A DNA stretch of 59,178 nt from Leadbetterella sp. GTDB lineage: Bacteria; Bacteroidota; Bacteroidia; Cytophagales; Spirosomataceae. The first letter of the stretch is position 1, and the number at the start of each line of letters is the position of its first letter. The DNA is taken from contig JAHBUH010000026.1 in assembly GCA_019638185.1 (NCBI GenBank), positions 1 to 59,178 on the forward strand, in the 5' to 3' direction. The position numbers and the translations under genes are program-made. Below, piece after piece: positions 1 through 7,717 of this stretch. A model generated the notes under the pieces. That model was not told where the DNA came from. It made no database searches and saw only the letters and a program-made list of their open reading frames with translations.

Positions 1-9
1 ATAAAAAAA

Positions 10-318
10 TTAGTACGCTATTGTCTGATTATTCAGCTCTACATTAAAGTGCACTTTCGCCCCAAGTGCTTTGAATACCTTTAAGACGGTTGTAAATCTT
101 GCATCAGTGGTGCTGTTTTCTATTTTTGAAATTTGGGATTTCTTTACTCCCACAAGTTCTCCAAGTTCTTCCTGTGTCAGGTTCTTTTCCTGTCTTGCAT
201 GCCTGATGGCTTGCCCCAACAAGTCAAGCTGAAGTTCATTCTCAAATTCATCTCGTTTTTGAGTTCCTTTTTTTCCGATGTAGTTATCGGTCAACTCTTC
301 CAGACTATATTTTTTCAT
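10..318 (-). CDS. HigA-like XRE-family antitoxin / transcriptional regulator
   Basis: 102-residue protein with a helix-turn-helix of the XRE class at about residues 33-87: the segment LTQEELGELVGVKKSQISKI carries the typical Q-E-E-L, V-x-K-S-Q-I-S-K-I-E-N pattern. The N-terminal part (DNYIGKKGTQKRDEFENEL) is the arrangement known from Bacteroidota HigA/RelB-type antitoxins that sit directly after a RelE/HigB toxin gene. In those loci the antitoxin neutralises the toxin and represses the promoter. Here no toxin gene precedes it: only an 18-codon frame (318-374) lies upstream, and its TAA stop overlaps the ATG (TAATG). It may be an orphan antitoxin, a remnant, or a regulator recruited to another role; a partner beyond the left edge cannot be excluded. 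Start chosen at the ATG coupled to that frame. Confidence 0.8.
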   Translation of the reverse strand: MKKYSLEELTDNYIGKKGTQKRDEFENELQLDLLGQAIRHARQEKNLTQEELGELVGVKKSQISKIENSTTDARFTTVLKVFKALGAKVHFNVELNNQTIAY

Positions 319-374
319 TAAAATCTTTTAGTATGGATATAAGACTCTTTATCAAGGTTAAGTCTTTCTGCCAT
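318..374 (-). other. 18-codon frame coupled to the antitoxin start
   Basis: Short frame MAERLNLDKESYIHTKRF, preceded immediately by an in-frame TAG and ending in a TAA that overlaps the antitoxin ATG by one base. Such stop-start overlap is how HigB-type toxin genes join their antitoxin genes. It may therefore be the degenerate 3' end of a lost upstream gene or a leader peptide; no similarity to a toxin C terminus can be asserted. Confidence 0.25.
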
Positions 375-433
375 CTATAAGTAAGAGAGGGATGTTTATA
401 GGCGGTTAAATCTCATAGTATTTTATACAGATC

Positions 434-2536
434 CTATTTCCTGTCTTCCACATACCGTTGCAAACTGGATTGAACACCCAGCTGCATCTGGTGGAAGAAC
501 GTGCCTTTGTCTAAACGGTTATATGACCATCGGAAAAAGAATTTGTTAGTGGATGACGTTTTAATAAAACCATCAAAAGACATAATGCTGAACCCTTTAT
601 TTTTGAGTTCTCCTTTGATAAGGTCGAGGTGATTGTCTAAAATTTTAAAATTAATTGGAAACATATATCTGAAACTGGCACCCCATCGGCTTTCGGGCCT
701 CGATTCTACTATAAATCCATACCGGTTTACATTAGAAAACACCCGGGTGTTTTTTACCGTGACATTACTACCTTGTGGAATAGAATGTTTAGCTACACTG
801 TCTACAATATTACTCCCTATCCAATGTGTACTTAGTACAAACTGAAAATTTAGCTGGGCATTAGGAATACTATATTTTACAATTCCCGCTTCAGCACCGA
901 ACTTTACAAACTGATGCCTGTATAATTCGGTAGATTTCAGTTTTTCATTTTTATTATAAATATATTCCTGGTCCTTCTGGTCGATTTTCGAGATAACAAA
1001 TTCAGGCGTGACATATCTGAGATACGCCAGATTATGGTTAATTACTTTTCTTGTGAATTGCCTGTGTCTTGTATTGAGCGTGATTTTCCTGAAAATGGAA
1101 GCTTGAATCAGCCCTTGTGGGTTTCCAACCTGTAAACCGGCCAGATCACTGAATATTTTAACATCCAGTATCTCAGACGTTTTTTCTTTTTCCATCTCAA
1201 TTACCGTTTGTCCTACTGAAGGTATAAGTTTTATCACTGAATTTTCAGGAGCATAGTTTTCGGAATAAGGCCTCAATACCGGATAATACGCAATTAAGTT
1301 AGCCAGGTTAACAGTTAAAAACTGAGTATTTCCAGTCCGACAAAATAAATCAATATCCTGTAAGAAATCGGGATGAAATTTTCCGGTAATTCCTATAGGC
1401 TTTAGGTTTCTAAACCGCAAATAATTATTTAATTTCGTACTATTATCCTCTCCGTGTAGTATGGCTTCTATATTTTTAATGACACCATCTTCAAACTCCA
1501 CACTAATCTCCTTTATCCTGTAAATTCCCTTTTCTCTTGCGTGCTGTGAAACCAGCACCCTATCGGTTATAAGCATTAATACCCCGGCTATGGGTTTTTC
1601 ATCTTCAAAAGCAAGGCGGGTTTGCAGAGTGTAAAAAAGGCGTGTGGCCAGTTCTTCCAAACGGCTTTTATCCTTTACTTTCTGTACTTTCAGATCTTGC
1701 AAATATTTACCGTCTATGGTTTCTAACTGCTGTGCCAGAATCCCTTCAAAAATATCCCTCTCAAATTCATAAAAGGCCGTTTCCATACGCTCTTTTCCTT
1801 CCAAAATACCTAACATGGTCAGTACGTGCCGGCTCAGTTCCTCGTGCACTTCCCGGAGGCGGGTCAGAGATTGCTTATTTTTATTCATAAGGTCATCAAC
1901 GGCCTGTTTTTTCTTTTCTATGTCCTGTTCTTTTAATTTAGCATCCAATTCTTCGCTGTTTGCGTCAGAGTAACGGCCTATATCCCCTTCTTTTAATGAG
2001 TTAATAGCCTTTAAAGCCTCATCTACTTCGGTAAATCCCAGTATCAGGGTAGCAGGAGTAAACGCCTGAATCTTTGAAATACGGGTGGCTGTAAACTTAG
2101 TTTTGTTTAAAATAATTTTTAAGTCTTTGCTTATCACCTGAAGGGAAGAATCTATCTCCGCATATTTTTCAATGACCCGAAGAAGTGTAAGCTCTTTTGG
2201 GTCCTTTGCTTCCTTGCTTTTTAATAAAGAATCCACTTTTCCTAAGGCTTTTTTATGTCCTTCTGCTGAGGTGTTCAGACTATTTAAGCTCTCTACAAGG
2301 CTATTTAACTCATCTTTTTTACCCGTTTCTTCCAGTTTCTTCATAGATTCTGAGACGCTTACTATCGGATGGGTTACAGGCATTACCTTAAGCGTGTAGC
2401 CAACCCCCGGGTTATGGATAAATTCATAGTTAAACACTTTCTGATTTTCTATAAAAGTGCCGTAGAACTTTCGGGCTTCCTTATTTTGCGCTATCAGGCA
2501 GGAAGGCAGGAGGAGAAACAGGATTATTTTTTTCAT
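434..2536 (-). CDS. Large secreted protein of unknown function, alpha-helical N-terminal half
   Basis: 700 residues beginning with a signal peptide (MKKIILFLLLPSCLIAQ, probable cleavage after A-Q), so exported to the periplasm or outer membrane. Residues about 55-300 are rich in K, E, L and Q with heptad-like spacing, consistent with long helices or coiled coil. The C-terminal half (about 400-700) has alternating hydrophobic strands and many aromatic residues (for example FRWSYNRLDKGTFFHQMQLG), consistent with a beta-rich or barrel-like domain. I do not recognise the family. It is transcribed away from the sensor kinase at 3018, sharing a 481-bp divergent upstream region. No enzyme motif is evident. 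The start is the ATG in front of the signal peptide. Confidence 0.75.
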   Translation of the reverse strand: MKKIILFLLLPSCLIAQNKEARKFYGTFIENQKVFNYEFIHNPGVGYTLKVMPVTHPIVSVSESMKKLEETGKKDELNSLVESLNSLNTSAEGHKKALGKVDSLLKSKEAKDPKELTLLRVIEKYAEIDSSLQVISKDLKIILNKTKFTATRISKIQAFTPATLILGFTEVDEALKAINSLKEGDIGRYSDANSEELDAKLKEQDIEKKKQAVDDLMNKNKQSLTRLREVHEELSRHVLTMLGILEGKERMETAFYEFERDIFEGILAQQLETIDGKYLQDLKVQKVKDKSRLEELATRLFYTLQTRLAFEDEKPIAGVLMLITDRVLVSQHAREKGIYRIKEISVEFEDGVIKNIEAILHGEDNSTKLNNYLRFRNLKPIGITGKFHPDFLQDIDLFCRTGNTQFLTVNLANLIAYYPVLRPYSENYAPENSVIKLIPSVGQTVIEMEKEKTSEILDVKIFSDLAGLQVGNPQGLIQASIFRKITLNTRHRQFTRKVINHNLAYLRYVTPEFVISKIDQKDQEYIYNKNEKLKSTELYRHQFVKFGAEAGIVKYSIPNAQLNFQFVLSTHWIGSNIVDSVAKHSIPQGSNVTVKNTRVFSNVNRYGFIVESRPESRWGASFRYMFPINFKILDNHLDLIKGELKNKGFSIMSFDGFIKTSSTNKFFFRWSYNRLDKGTFFHQMQLGVQSSLQRYVEDRK

Positions 2537-2634
2537 AGGGCAGTTTATTTATGGCAAAACTTTTTAAGGGTATACAGGGCATCCGGGCTTACAAAAGTTT
2601 CTGTAAAAGTGCACCCCGTCACCCCTAAGCTCCT

Positions 2635-2657
2635 ATCCCCCAAACGGGGGATTTTTC
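2635..2657. repeat. C5/G5 hairpin followed by T-run, first copy
   Basis: ATCCCCC, loop AAAC, GGGGGAT, then TTTTC. The stem is 7 bp and perfect. A second copy with the complementary loop (GTTT) is at 11760-11781. Both resemble terminators but both lie between divergent genes, upstream of a sensor kinase gene, where a terminator would not be expected for the flanking genes. It may be a dispersed intergenic repeat or an operator. Confidence 0.5.
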
Positions 2658-2765
2658 AAATGATCATTGGTAATTATATTTACAGAAACCATAGCCCTGA
2701 AATGCGCTGGAGCACCTGTTTACGGGCTGTACAATCTTACGTTTGAGATAGGGGTGTGTGAGGAT

Positions 2766-2792
2766 AATATCTAATAAACGTTATTAGATATT
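2766..2792. promoter_or_regulatory. 12-bp perfect inverted repeat, operator-like
   Basis: Arms AATATCTAATAA (2766-2777) and TTATTAGATATT (2781-2792) separated by three bases. It lies about 230 bp from each of the two divergent start codons. The arm length and short spacer fit a dimeric DNA-binding protein site; no binding protein can be named. Confidence 0.4.
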
Positions 2793-2906
2793 TCACTAAG
2801 TTGTATGACTGTATTCTTCAAAGTCAGGTTTATTTCAGGGGTTATACCTTACATGCAAATTTCGTATGATTACAGGCTGGAGTCCATACCCTACAGGCAG
2901 TATTTT

Positions 2907-2926
2907 AATACCGGGTAACCGGTATT
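2907..2926. promoter_or_regulatory. 8-bp inverted repeat upstream of sensor kinase
   Basis: Arms AATACCGG and CCGGTATT with a four-base spacer, about 92 bp before the kinase ATG at 3018. It could be an operator; the TTTT that follows also allows a short attenuator-like hairpin on the plus strand. Confidence 0.3.
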
Positions 2927-3017
2927 TTAGCCTGAATGCTGAAAATCAAAAAGATGTAAATTATATTTAAGGGGAGAAGAGGCAGATTAGAATACGTACA
3001 CCTTATAAACCTTAGCT

Positions 3018-4820
3018 ATGCGCATTTTAAAAGTTCTTTTTGGAGTACTGATGGTTATTCCTGTGTATGGTAATATAGACAGGGTGTCAACGTACGTTCA
3101 ACAGCAGCTGGAAACCGCCAAAACTGTCCCCACGCCTCAAAAACTGGAAATACTGAACTCTGCCCTGGCACGCAGTGAGAAAAATGTCAGCTACACCGAT
3201 CAGCTCTCAATATTAAATGAACTTGCTGAATTTTATAGGGAACACCCTTCCCGGAGAATACAGTTTCTGCTAAAGGCACTGGCCATAGCAGAACATATTC
3301 ATTCTGATTCGCTCCGGAAGGAATACTCGGAGAAATTATTTAGTGGTCAGTTGATTATAGGTAATTATGAAAAAGTATTGGAATACGCCATCTACAATTA
3401 TACCCTTTACAAGGATGAATTGAGCGAGGCCTCTCTAATAAGCCTCAATGATATAGGTGTTGCGTATTTTGTCCTTAAAAATTACGATAAAGCCCTGGAA
3501 ATATTCAGAGAGTGCAATGCAAAAAACAGGGATTTGAACAGTAAAAAAGTAACCAATGCCTATCTTATAAATTCATCAAAAGTTTTTACTGAAACCCGGA
3601 ATTATGAAGAGGCGGTCAGGCTACTAAGCCAGGCTCTTAATATACAAGATGGTTATCTCGACAGGGAAATGTTTATTTATCGAGAGTTAGCATATAACTA
3701 TTTAAGCATGAATGATCCTGAGTCTGCGTTGAAAGCAGCAGAAAAAGGTTTAATGGCGGCAAGAAACTTAGATGAAAGCCTTAAAATGGATTTGTATGTG
3801 GTTTTAAGCAATATCTACCAGAAGAAAAATGATTTAAAGAACTATGTTTTATACCAGGGGAAATATACCCGTTACCAGCAGAAAGAAGATTCATTACGGA
3901 CACTGAGATTTACAGAACTCATGGATATTGATTACCAAAGCCATCAGAAATCACTGGAAATAAATGAACTGTCACAAGGGCTGGCCAGGCAGAGGTATCA
4001 TAACAAGCTATTACTTCTGGGGCTATCGGGATTCTTGCTAATTTCTGTCCTGGTGGGATACTTCTACCTGCTGCTCAAACGAAAAAAAGACCAGATTGCT
4101 GAAAAAACCAGGGAGATAGAGGCTTTAAACACAGCCCTGGAAGAAAAGGTGCAGGAGAGAACCCGGGAACTGGTAACGGCGAATGAAGAACTCATCAAAA
4201 AGAATGATGAAATTACGGAAGCTTTGTTTAAGGGGAAATCAATAGAAAGAGAGCGGGTAGCGGCAGAGCTTCATGATAACCTGGGCGGCACGCTTACCGC
4301 CATAAGGTGGCGACTGGCCGCCCTGCAATCGGAAAACCTTAGCCCGGAAGAACAAAAGATCTATGCCGGTATTAAGAGTATGATGGATACAGCTTATGGA
4401 GAAGTCAGGAATATATCTCATAATCTTAGCCCCAAAGAGCTGGAGAACGGCATTGTAGTAGCCCTTACCCGCTTAATCCAGAGCTTACAGGAAAACTCCA
4501 CTTTAGATATCCATATCCGAACTTCAAGTGATTTCCAAGGGTTGGATCGTAACATATGTCTTGAAATTTATAGTATTGTGTTAGAATTAATTACGAATAT
4601 CATTAAGCATTCAGGTGCTACAAAGGCTGAAATTGAATTATCGGAAACCGGGAAATCTATTTTATTACAAGTAAAAGATAACGGTATCGGCCTGCTTAAT
4701 CCGCAGGCTCGTGGTAAGGGGCTGAAAAATGTGGAAGAGCGGTTGAAGCGTATTAACGGCTTTATGCACCTTCACTCTTCTGAGCTTTTCAAAACCATAT
4801 ATCATATAGAAATTATCTGA
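3018..4820 (+). CDS. TPR-repeat sensor histidine kinase (HisKA_3 type)
   Basis: 600 residues. A signal peptide (residues 1-19) leads into a periplasmic region of TPR-like helical repeats (about 25-310, for example residues around SLNDIGVAYFVLKNYDKALE). One membrane segment follows (about 331-353), then a coiled coil (about 358-410), then a HisKA_3 dimerisation/phosphoacceptor helix with ERVAAELHDNLGGTLTAIRW and phosphorylatable H419. The HATPase_c domain has an N box (ELITNIIKHSG), a G1 box (DNGIG) and a G2 region (GKGLKNVEERL). This family pairs with NarL/LuxR-type response regulators. The nearest such regulator is at 7718-8377 on the opposite strand, beyond the kinase/HopA1 operon. The 3' end overlaps the end of the convergent HopA1-family gene by 19 bp. 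The partner assignment is an inference; the kinase identity is clear. Confidence 0.9.
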   Translation: MRILKVLFGVLMVIPVYGNIDRVSTYVQQQLETAKTVPTPQKLEILNSALARSEKNVSYTDQLSILNELAEFYREHPSRRIQFLLKALAIAEHIHSDSLRKEYSEKLFSGQLIIGNYEKVLEYAIYNYTLYKDELSEASLISLNDIGVAYFVLKNYDKALEIFRECNAKNRDLNSKKVTNAYLINSSKVFTETRNYEEAVRLLSQALNIQDGYLDREMFIYRELAYNYLSMNDPESALKAAEKGLMAARNLDESLKMDLYVVLSNIYQKKNDLKNYVLYQGKYTRYQQKEDSLRTLRFTELMDIDYQSHQKSLEINELSQGLARQRYHNKLLLLGLSGFLLISVLVGYFYLLLKRKKDQIAEKTREIEALNTALEEKVQERTRELVTANEELIKKNDEITEALFKGKSIERERVAAELHDNLGGTLTAIRWRLAALQSENLSPEEQKIYAGIKSMMDTAYGEVRNISHNLSPKELENGIVVALTRLIQSLQENSTLDIHIRTSSDFQGLDRNICLEIYSIVLELITNIIKHSGATKAEIELSETGKSILLQVKDNGIGLLNPQARGKGLKNVEERLKRINGFMHLHSSELFKTIYHIEII

Positions 4821-6250
4821 CGAAGAAAATGAGTTCCGATGTACACATAACCAAAATTATGATAGGATGCTATAAATTCATCATTAGGTAAATACGATAC
4901 TACACCCCGATGCCGAAAATTTTGAATCAGGTTTTTCTGATACACCTCATATATGGGTTGTGTCTGCTCCTCTCCCAGAAATTGGATATGTATAGCCTGA
5001 TTTACTTCTCCTCCACAATGTGTTTCCAGGGTGTTTAATCTATCCTCAAACTTCTCAATAGCAGACTTAGTTTGAAATGATCGTAAATAATACTTCACAA
5101 ATTCAAGTACGTAGTGATCAGCTAAATTTTTCTTACGTAGTGCTTCGAGGTAATTCAACAGGAAATAAATAATCTCTTCTTTTTCATCATCGGAACATAG
5201 CTTATAGGTTGTCTTGTCATTTACAAGAGCTATCTCACCCGGCTTATTTTTACATTCCGGGATATGAAAAAGAAAATTTTCTCCATCCTGATATACAATA
5301 AAGTTTTTAAGAATCAGGTAGACTATTTTTTTGACCATGGATAACCTGATATATCCTTTTCCCGATGGTAAATTTACGATATAATCATGAAAATCAATTC
5401 TCTGGTCAAATACACTGAAATTATAGGGGAAATTGGTATAAGGATTAAGATAGAATTTTTCCGGATTAAATCCCCTTTCCTTTAATTCCTGATCAATGAC
5501 AGCGATGTTTCCTCCGTTATTAATTAAAATTTCAGCCAGTACCTGGCACCTTTGTTGCCCAAAACTCTGGCCACTATCCGGATCTTCTGCAAAAGCCACA
5601 CCGGGAAATTCCGGGAAAGTTTTTACAAAGGGAAAGCATTGCGGCTGCTGAAAAATTCCGTACTTGGAGTAGTAGTTTTTTACAATGAGAAATACGAGGA
5701 AATAGTGCGATTTATCGAAGTAAAGCACACAGTTTTCGTTTCTTTTAGTGAATTTTTTCTCATACTTTAGCCTAAACGGAATTTCTTTGTCATTCAGGAC
5801 TTTTGCTAAATCCTGAATAAATTGGATGCTGTCTCTGCCTCCGCTTAAGCTGAAATAGAGCCTGGCCTGGTATGAGAAACTATGGTAGTGCTTTCCATGA
5901 AGCCAAATCCAATGAGCGGTTTCTATCTTTTTGGGAATAAGAATATTCACCAGGTTCTTTTGACCAATGCTCTCCTGCCAGGGGTCAATAGAAAACTCTT
6001 CATGACCAGCCACTACCGCGTCACTCCCCTTTTTCAGCAGATATTTCCCTATTGATTTAAAGTACTGATCTAATCGCTTGTCGTAAAACCAGCCCTGGTC
6101 TTTATAATACCCCCCTTTTATATTACTGTAGTCTGTTGAGAAAGGTAGGGCCTCACTGTTAGAGTAATGGAGATAAATAAGATCAGAAAGGGTCTCTAAT
6201 GAAGTTCCTCCCTGAAGAAATAATTTCCGGAGTACGTCGTAATCAATCAT
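4802..6250 (-). CDS. HopA1-family protein, probable phospho-Ser/Thr lyase of a RiPP-type dehydratase
   Basis: 482 residues. The central part (about 130-240) has the HopA1-family signature: a strand-rich segment RLYFSLSGG, a helix leading to IPFRLKYEKKF, a later VLYFDKSHYF, and the hallmark GVAFAEDPDSGQSFGQQRC at 217-235. HopA1 was named from a Pseudomonas effector, but in thioamitide (TvaD) and class V lanthipeptide (LxmY) clusters such proteins act with an aminoglycoside-phosphotransferase-like kinase, the pair dehydrating Ser/Thr in a precursor peptide. Here the ATG overlaps the stop of exactly such a kinase gene by 8 bp (ATGATTGA), so translational coupling is likely. No signal peptide or membrane segment, hence cytoplasmic. 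The 3' end overlaps the convergent sensor kinase gene. Family assignment comes from motif recognition; the lyase role is inferred from the pairing. Confidence 0.75.
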   Translation of the reverse strand: MIDYDVLRKLFLQGGTSLETLSDLIYLHYSNSEALPFSTDYSNIKGGYYKDQGWFYDKRLDQYFKSIGKYLLKKGSDAVVAGHEEFSIDPWQESIGQKNLVNILIPKKIETAHWIWLHGKHYHSFSYQARLYFSLSGGRDSIQFIQDLAKVLNDKEIPFRLKYEKKFTKRNENCVLYFDKSHYFLVFLIVKNYYSKYGIFQQPQCFPFVKTFPEFPGVAFAEDPDSGQSFGQQRCQVLAEILINNGGNIAVIDQELKERGFNPEKFYLNPYTNFPYNFSVFDQRIDFHDYIVNLPSGKGYIRLSMVKKIVYLILKNFIVYQDGENFLFHIPECKNKPGEIALVNDKTTYKLCSDDEKEEIIYFLLNYLEALRKKNLADHYVLEFVKYYLRSFQTKSAIEKFEDRLNTLETHCGGEVNQAIHIQFLGEEQTQPIYEVYQKNLIQNFRHRGVVSYLPNDEFIASYHNFGYVYIGTHFLRQIISI

Positions 6251-7322
6251 TTTGGATATACAGATCTAATGCTACATCATCTAAATACCAATCCGTTGCC
6301 TTATAGCGAACTAATTTCAGGATTAAATCCAGGTGCTTCCTAAAATTCTTTACCTTCTTGAAAACTAATTTTTGTAAACGGTGCAAAATAAATAAGTAGT
6401 AATACTTTTCAAGAATAGTGGCTTCCTCCTCGCCTGTAATTTCCGAGATTTTTTTCACCGCCTCTTTCATGAAAAACCTTAGCTGTCCCCTCCTTTCTTC
6501 TGATTTCGAATTACTTCCGAATTTTAAACATAATTCTGCAACTATTGAACTTGTAAGAGTTACCAGGTCATAAACTCTGTCTCCTACGGCCAGGTTTTCA
6601 AAATCAATCAAATACAATTCCGGAACAGCAGGATAGCCTTTCTCTTTCATCAGAATATTTCGGACAAACAGATCTCCATGAATAATGTCTCTTTTAAAGA
6701 CTACAGCTGTACATTTGTTTAACAGGAAATCAGTAACATCCGGATGGTTTAAAAAGTGCTTGACTGCATTCTTCTGATCACTCTCTGCCCCCCTCAATTC
6801 AAAAAGCAGTTCAATATCATCAAAAGTATAATAGTTCTTAAAGGCATTAAGTATCACCTCGTATTCAGCTATTCCGGCTACTCCTTTGAAATTATCAGTA
6901 GAAATGTAAAATGCAGTTATGCACTTTTCCAAGGCTGATAATAAGTAATTTGTGCCATTTTCAAAAGCGTTTTCATCCTTAGCAAAAAGCAGGTCACATA
7001 GCCAGGAATAGCCAAGTGGATAACCTCGGGGCATCAAAAAATATTTATGGGGGGAAGACAGGTATTTGAGACTTTTCGCATCTATATGTTTATAATAAGA
7101 AACCTCCCGGTTAAAACCAAAATATACGTTTCCTGAGTACACAATAGCCTGCTTAAGTATCCATCTGTCTTCCCCGCTTTTCAGCTCAAAGATTTCATTT
7201 CGTGTACCTTCATTTTGGAGCGTGGTCAACTCCAGATTCTGAATCTGAGAAGCACCTAGTAAGCCCTGAAATCCGTTACTTGAAATTACTTCAAAGTAGA
7301 AATTTTTAGATGTTAGAAACAT
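6243..7322 (-). CDS. Aminoglycoside-phosphotransferase-like kinase paired with HopA1 protein
   Basis: 359 residues with the protein-kinase-like fold of the APH family. An ATP-binding lysine is in WILKQA (K57), a partner glutamate in NREVSYYK (E73), the catalytic loop HGDLFVRN (H215-N222, with D217) and the metal-binding LIDFEN (D240). All core catalytic residues are present, so it should be active. In thioamitide (TvaC) and class V lanthipeptide (LxmK) pathways a kinase of this type phosphorylates Ser/Thr of a precursor peptide before a HopA1 protein eliminates phosphate. It lies 9 bp after the 106-residue gene and overlaps the HopA1 gene by 8 bp, so the three form one transcription unit. Alternative: a small-molecule or choline-type kinase. 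The pairing makes peptide phosphorylation more likely. Confidence 0.75.
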   Translation of the reverse strand: MFLTSKNFYFEVISSNGFQGLLGASQIQNLELTTLQNEGTRNEIFELKSGEDRWILKQAIVYSGNVYFGFNREVSYYKHIDAKSLKYLSSPHKYFLMPRGYPLGYSWLCDLLFAKDENAFENGTNYLLSALEKCITAFYISTDNFKGVAGIAEYEVILNAFKNYYTFDDIELLFELRGAESDQKNAVKHFLNHPDVTDFLLNKCTAVVFKRDIIHGDLFVRNILMKEKGYPAVPELYLIDFENLAVGDRVYDLVTLTSSIVAELCLKFGSNSKSEERRGQLRFFMKEAVKKISEITGEEEATILEKYYYLFILHRLQKLVFKKVKNFRKHLDLILKLVRYKATDWYLDDVALDLYIQND

Positions 7323-7331
7323 TGTAAGAAA

Positions 7332-7652
7332 TCAATAACCATGATTTGGAGTATAGGTCTTATTGGCTTCTTTCGCGTTCATTAATTCCGTTATTGACTT
7401 AAACTGTGTCTCCACTTTTTCATGCCAATTTTCAACCTCGTCATTTGTTTCAATTTCATTAAATGAAAGGTTTGTAAAATCACCATCTACTTGAATGGTA
7501 CTCCCGGCCGGGAGAATGTCATCTGTCACAAATGTAGAAATGATGTCATCCTCACCCCGCTTAATAAAAAGTACATAATCAGCCTTAGCCTTATCTCTCC
7601 ATTCGTCAGACAGTTTTTTAACACATCCATTAACTTTTACAGTCTTAGCCAT
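7332..7652 (-). CDS. 106-residue small protein, candidate RiPP precursor or pathway partner
   Basis: First gene of the kinase/HopA1 operon. The protein is acidic, soluble and unrecognised, with no signal peptide. Residues 1-70 show alternating hydrophobic strands (KADYVLFIKRGEDD; STFVTDDILPAGSTIQVDGD), residues 71-96 look helical (ENWHEKVETQFKSITELM), and the tail (about 97-106) is NKTYTPNHGY with two threonines. This is a large leader-like part followed by a short Thr-containing tail, as in long-leader precursors. There is only one Cys (residue 10), so a classical lanthionine in the tail is impossible without another Cys donor; dehydrobutyrine-only modification would still be possible. It could instead be a recognition or scaffold protein. 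Start is the ATG at 7650-7652, and 65 bp separate it from the response regulator gene. Confidence 0.6.
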   Translation of the reverse strand: MAKTVKVNGCVKKLSDEWRDKAKADYVLFIKRGEDDIISTFVTDDILPAGSTIQVDGDFTNLSFNEIETNDEVENWHEKVETQFKSITELMNAKEANKTYTPNHGY

Positions 7653-7717
7653 AGTTTTAATTGTTTTGGGTTCTTATAAATACTTAATTTCGAAATACCA
7701 TCATTTGATAGGGCCAT

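Larger units (their letters stand above)
2537..3017. other. 481-bp divergent intergenic region with several inverted repeats
   Basis: No convincing gene lies here. It separates the secreted-protein gene (minus) and the sensor kinase gene (plus). It holds three dyad symmetries: a C5/G5 hairpin at 2635-2652, a 12-bp inverted repeat at 2766-2792, and an 8-bp inverted repeat at 2907-2926. A weak TATATTTA promoter-like match (2962-2969) lies 48 bp before the kinase ATG. The placement suggests regulatory sites for one or both divergent genes. Confidence 0.5.

Noticed and set aside
2369-2746. Open frame of 125 codons on the plus strand across the start of the secreted-protein gene
   Set aside because: It overlaps a signal-peptide-bearing gene on the other strand, runs through the C5/G5 hairpin and has no recognisable domain.
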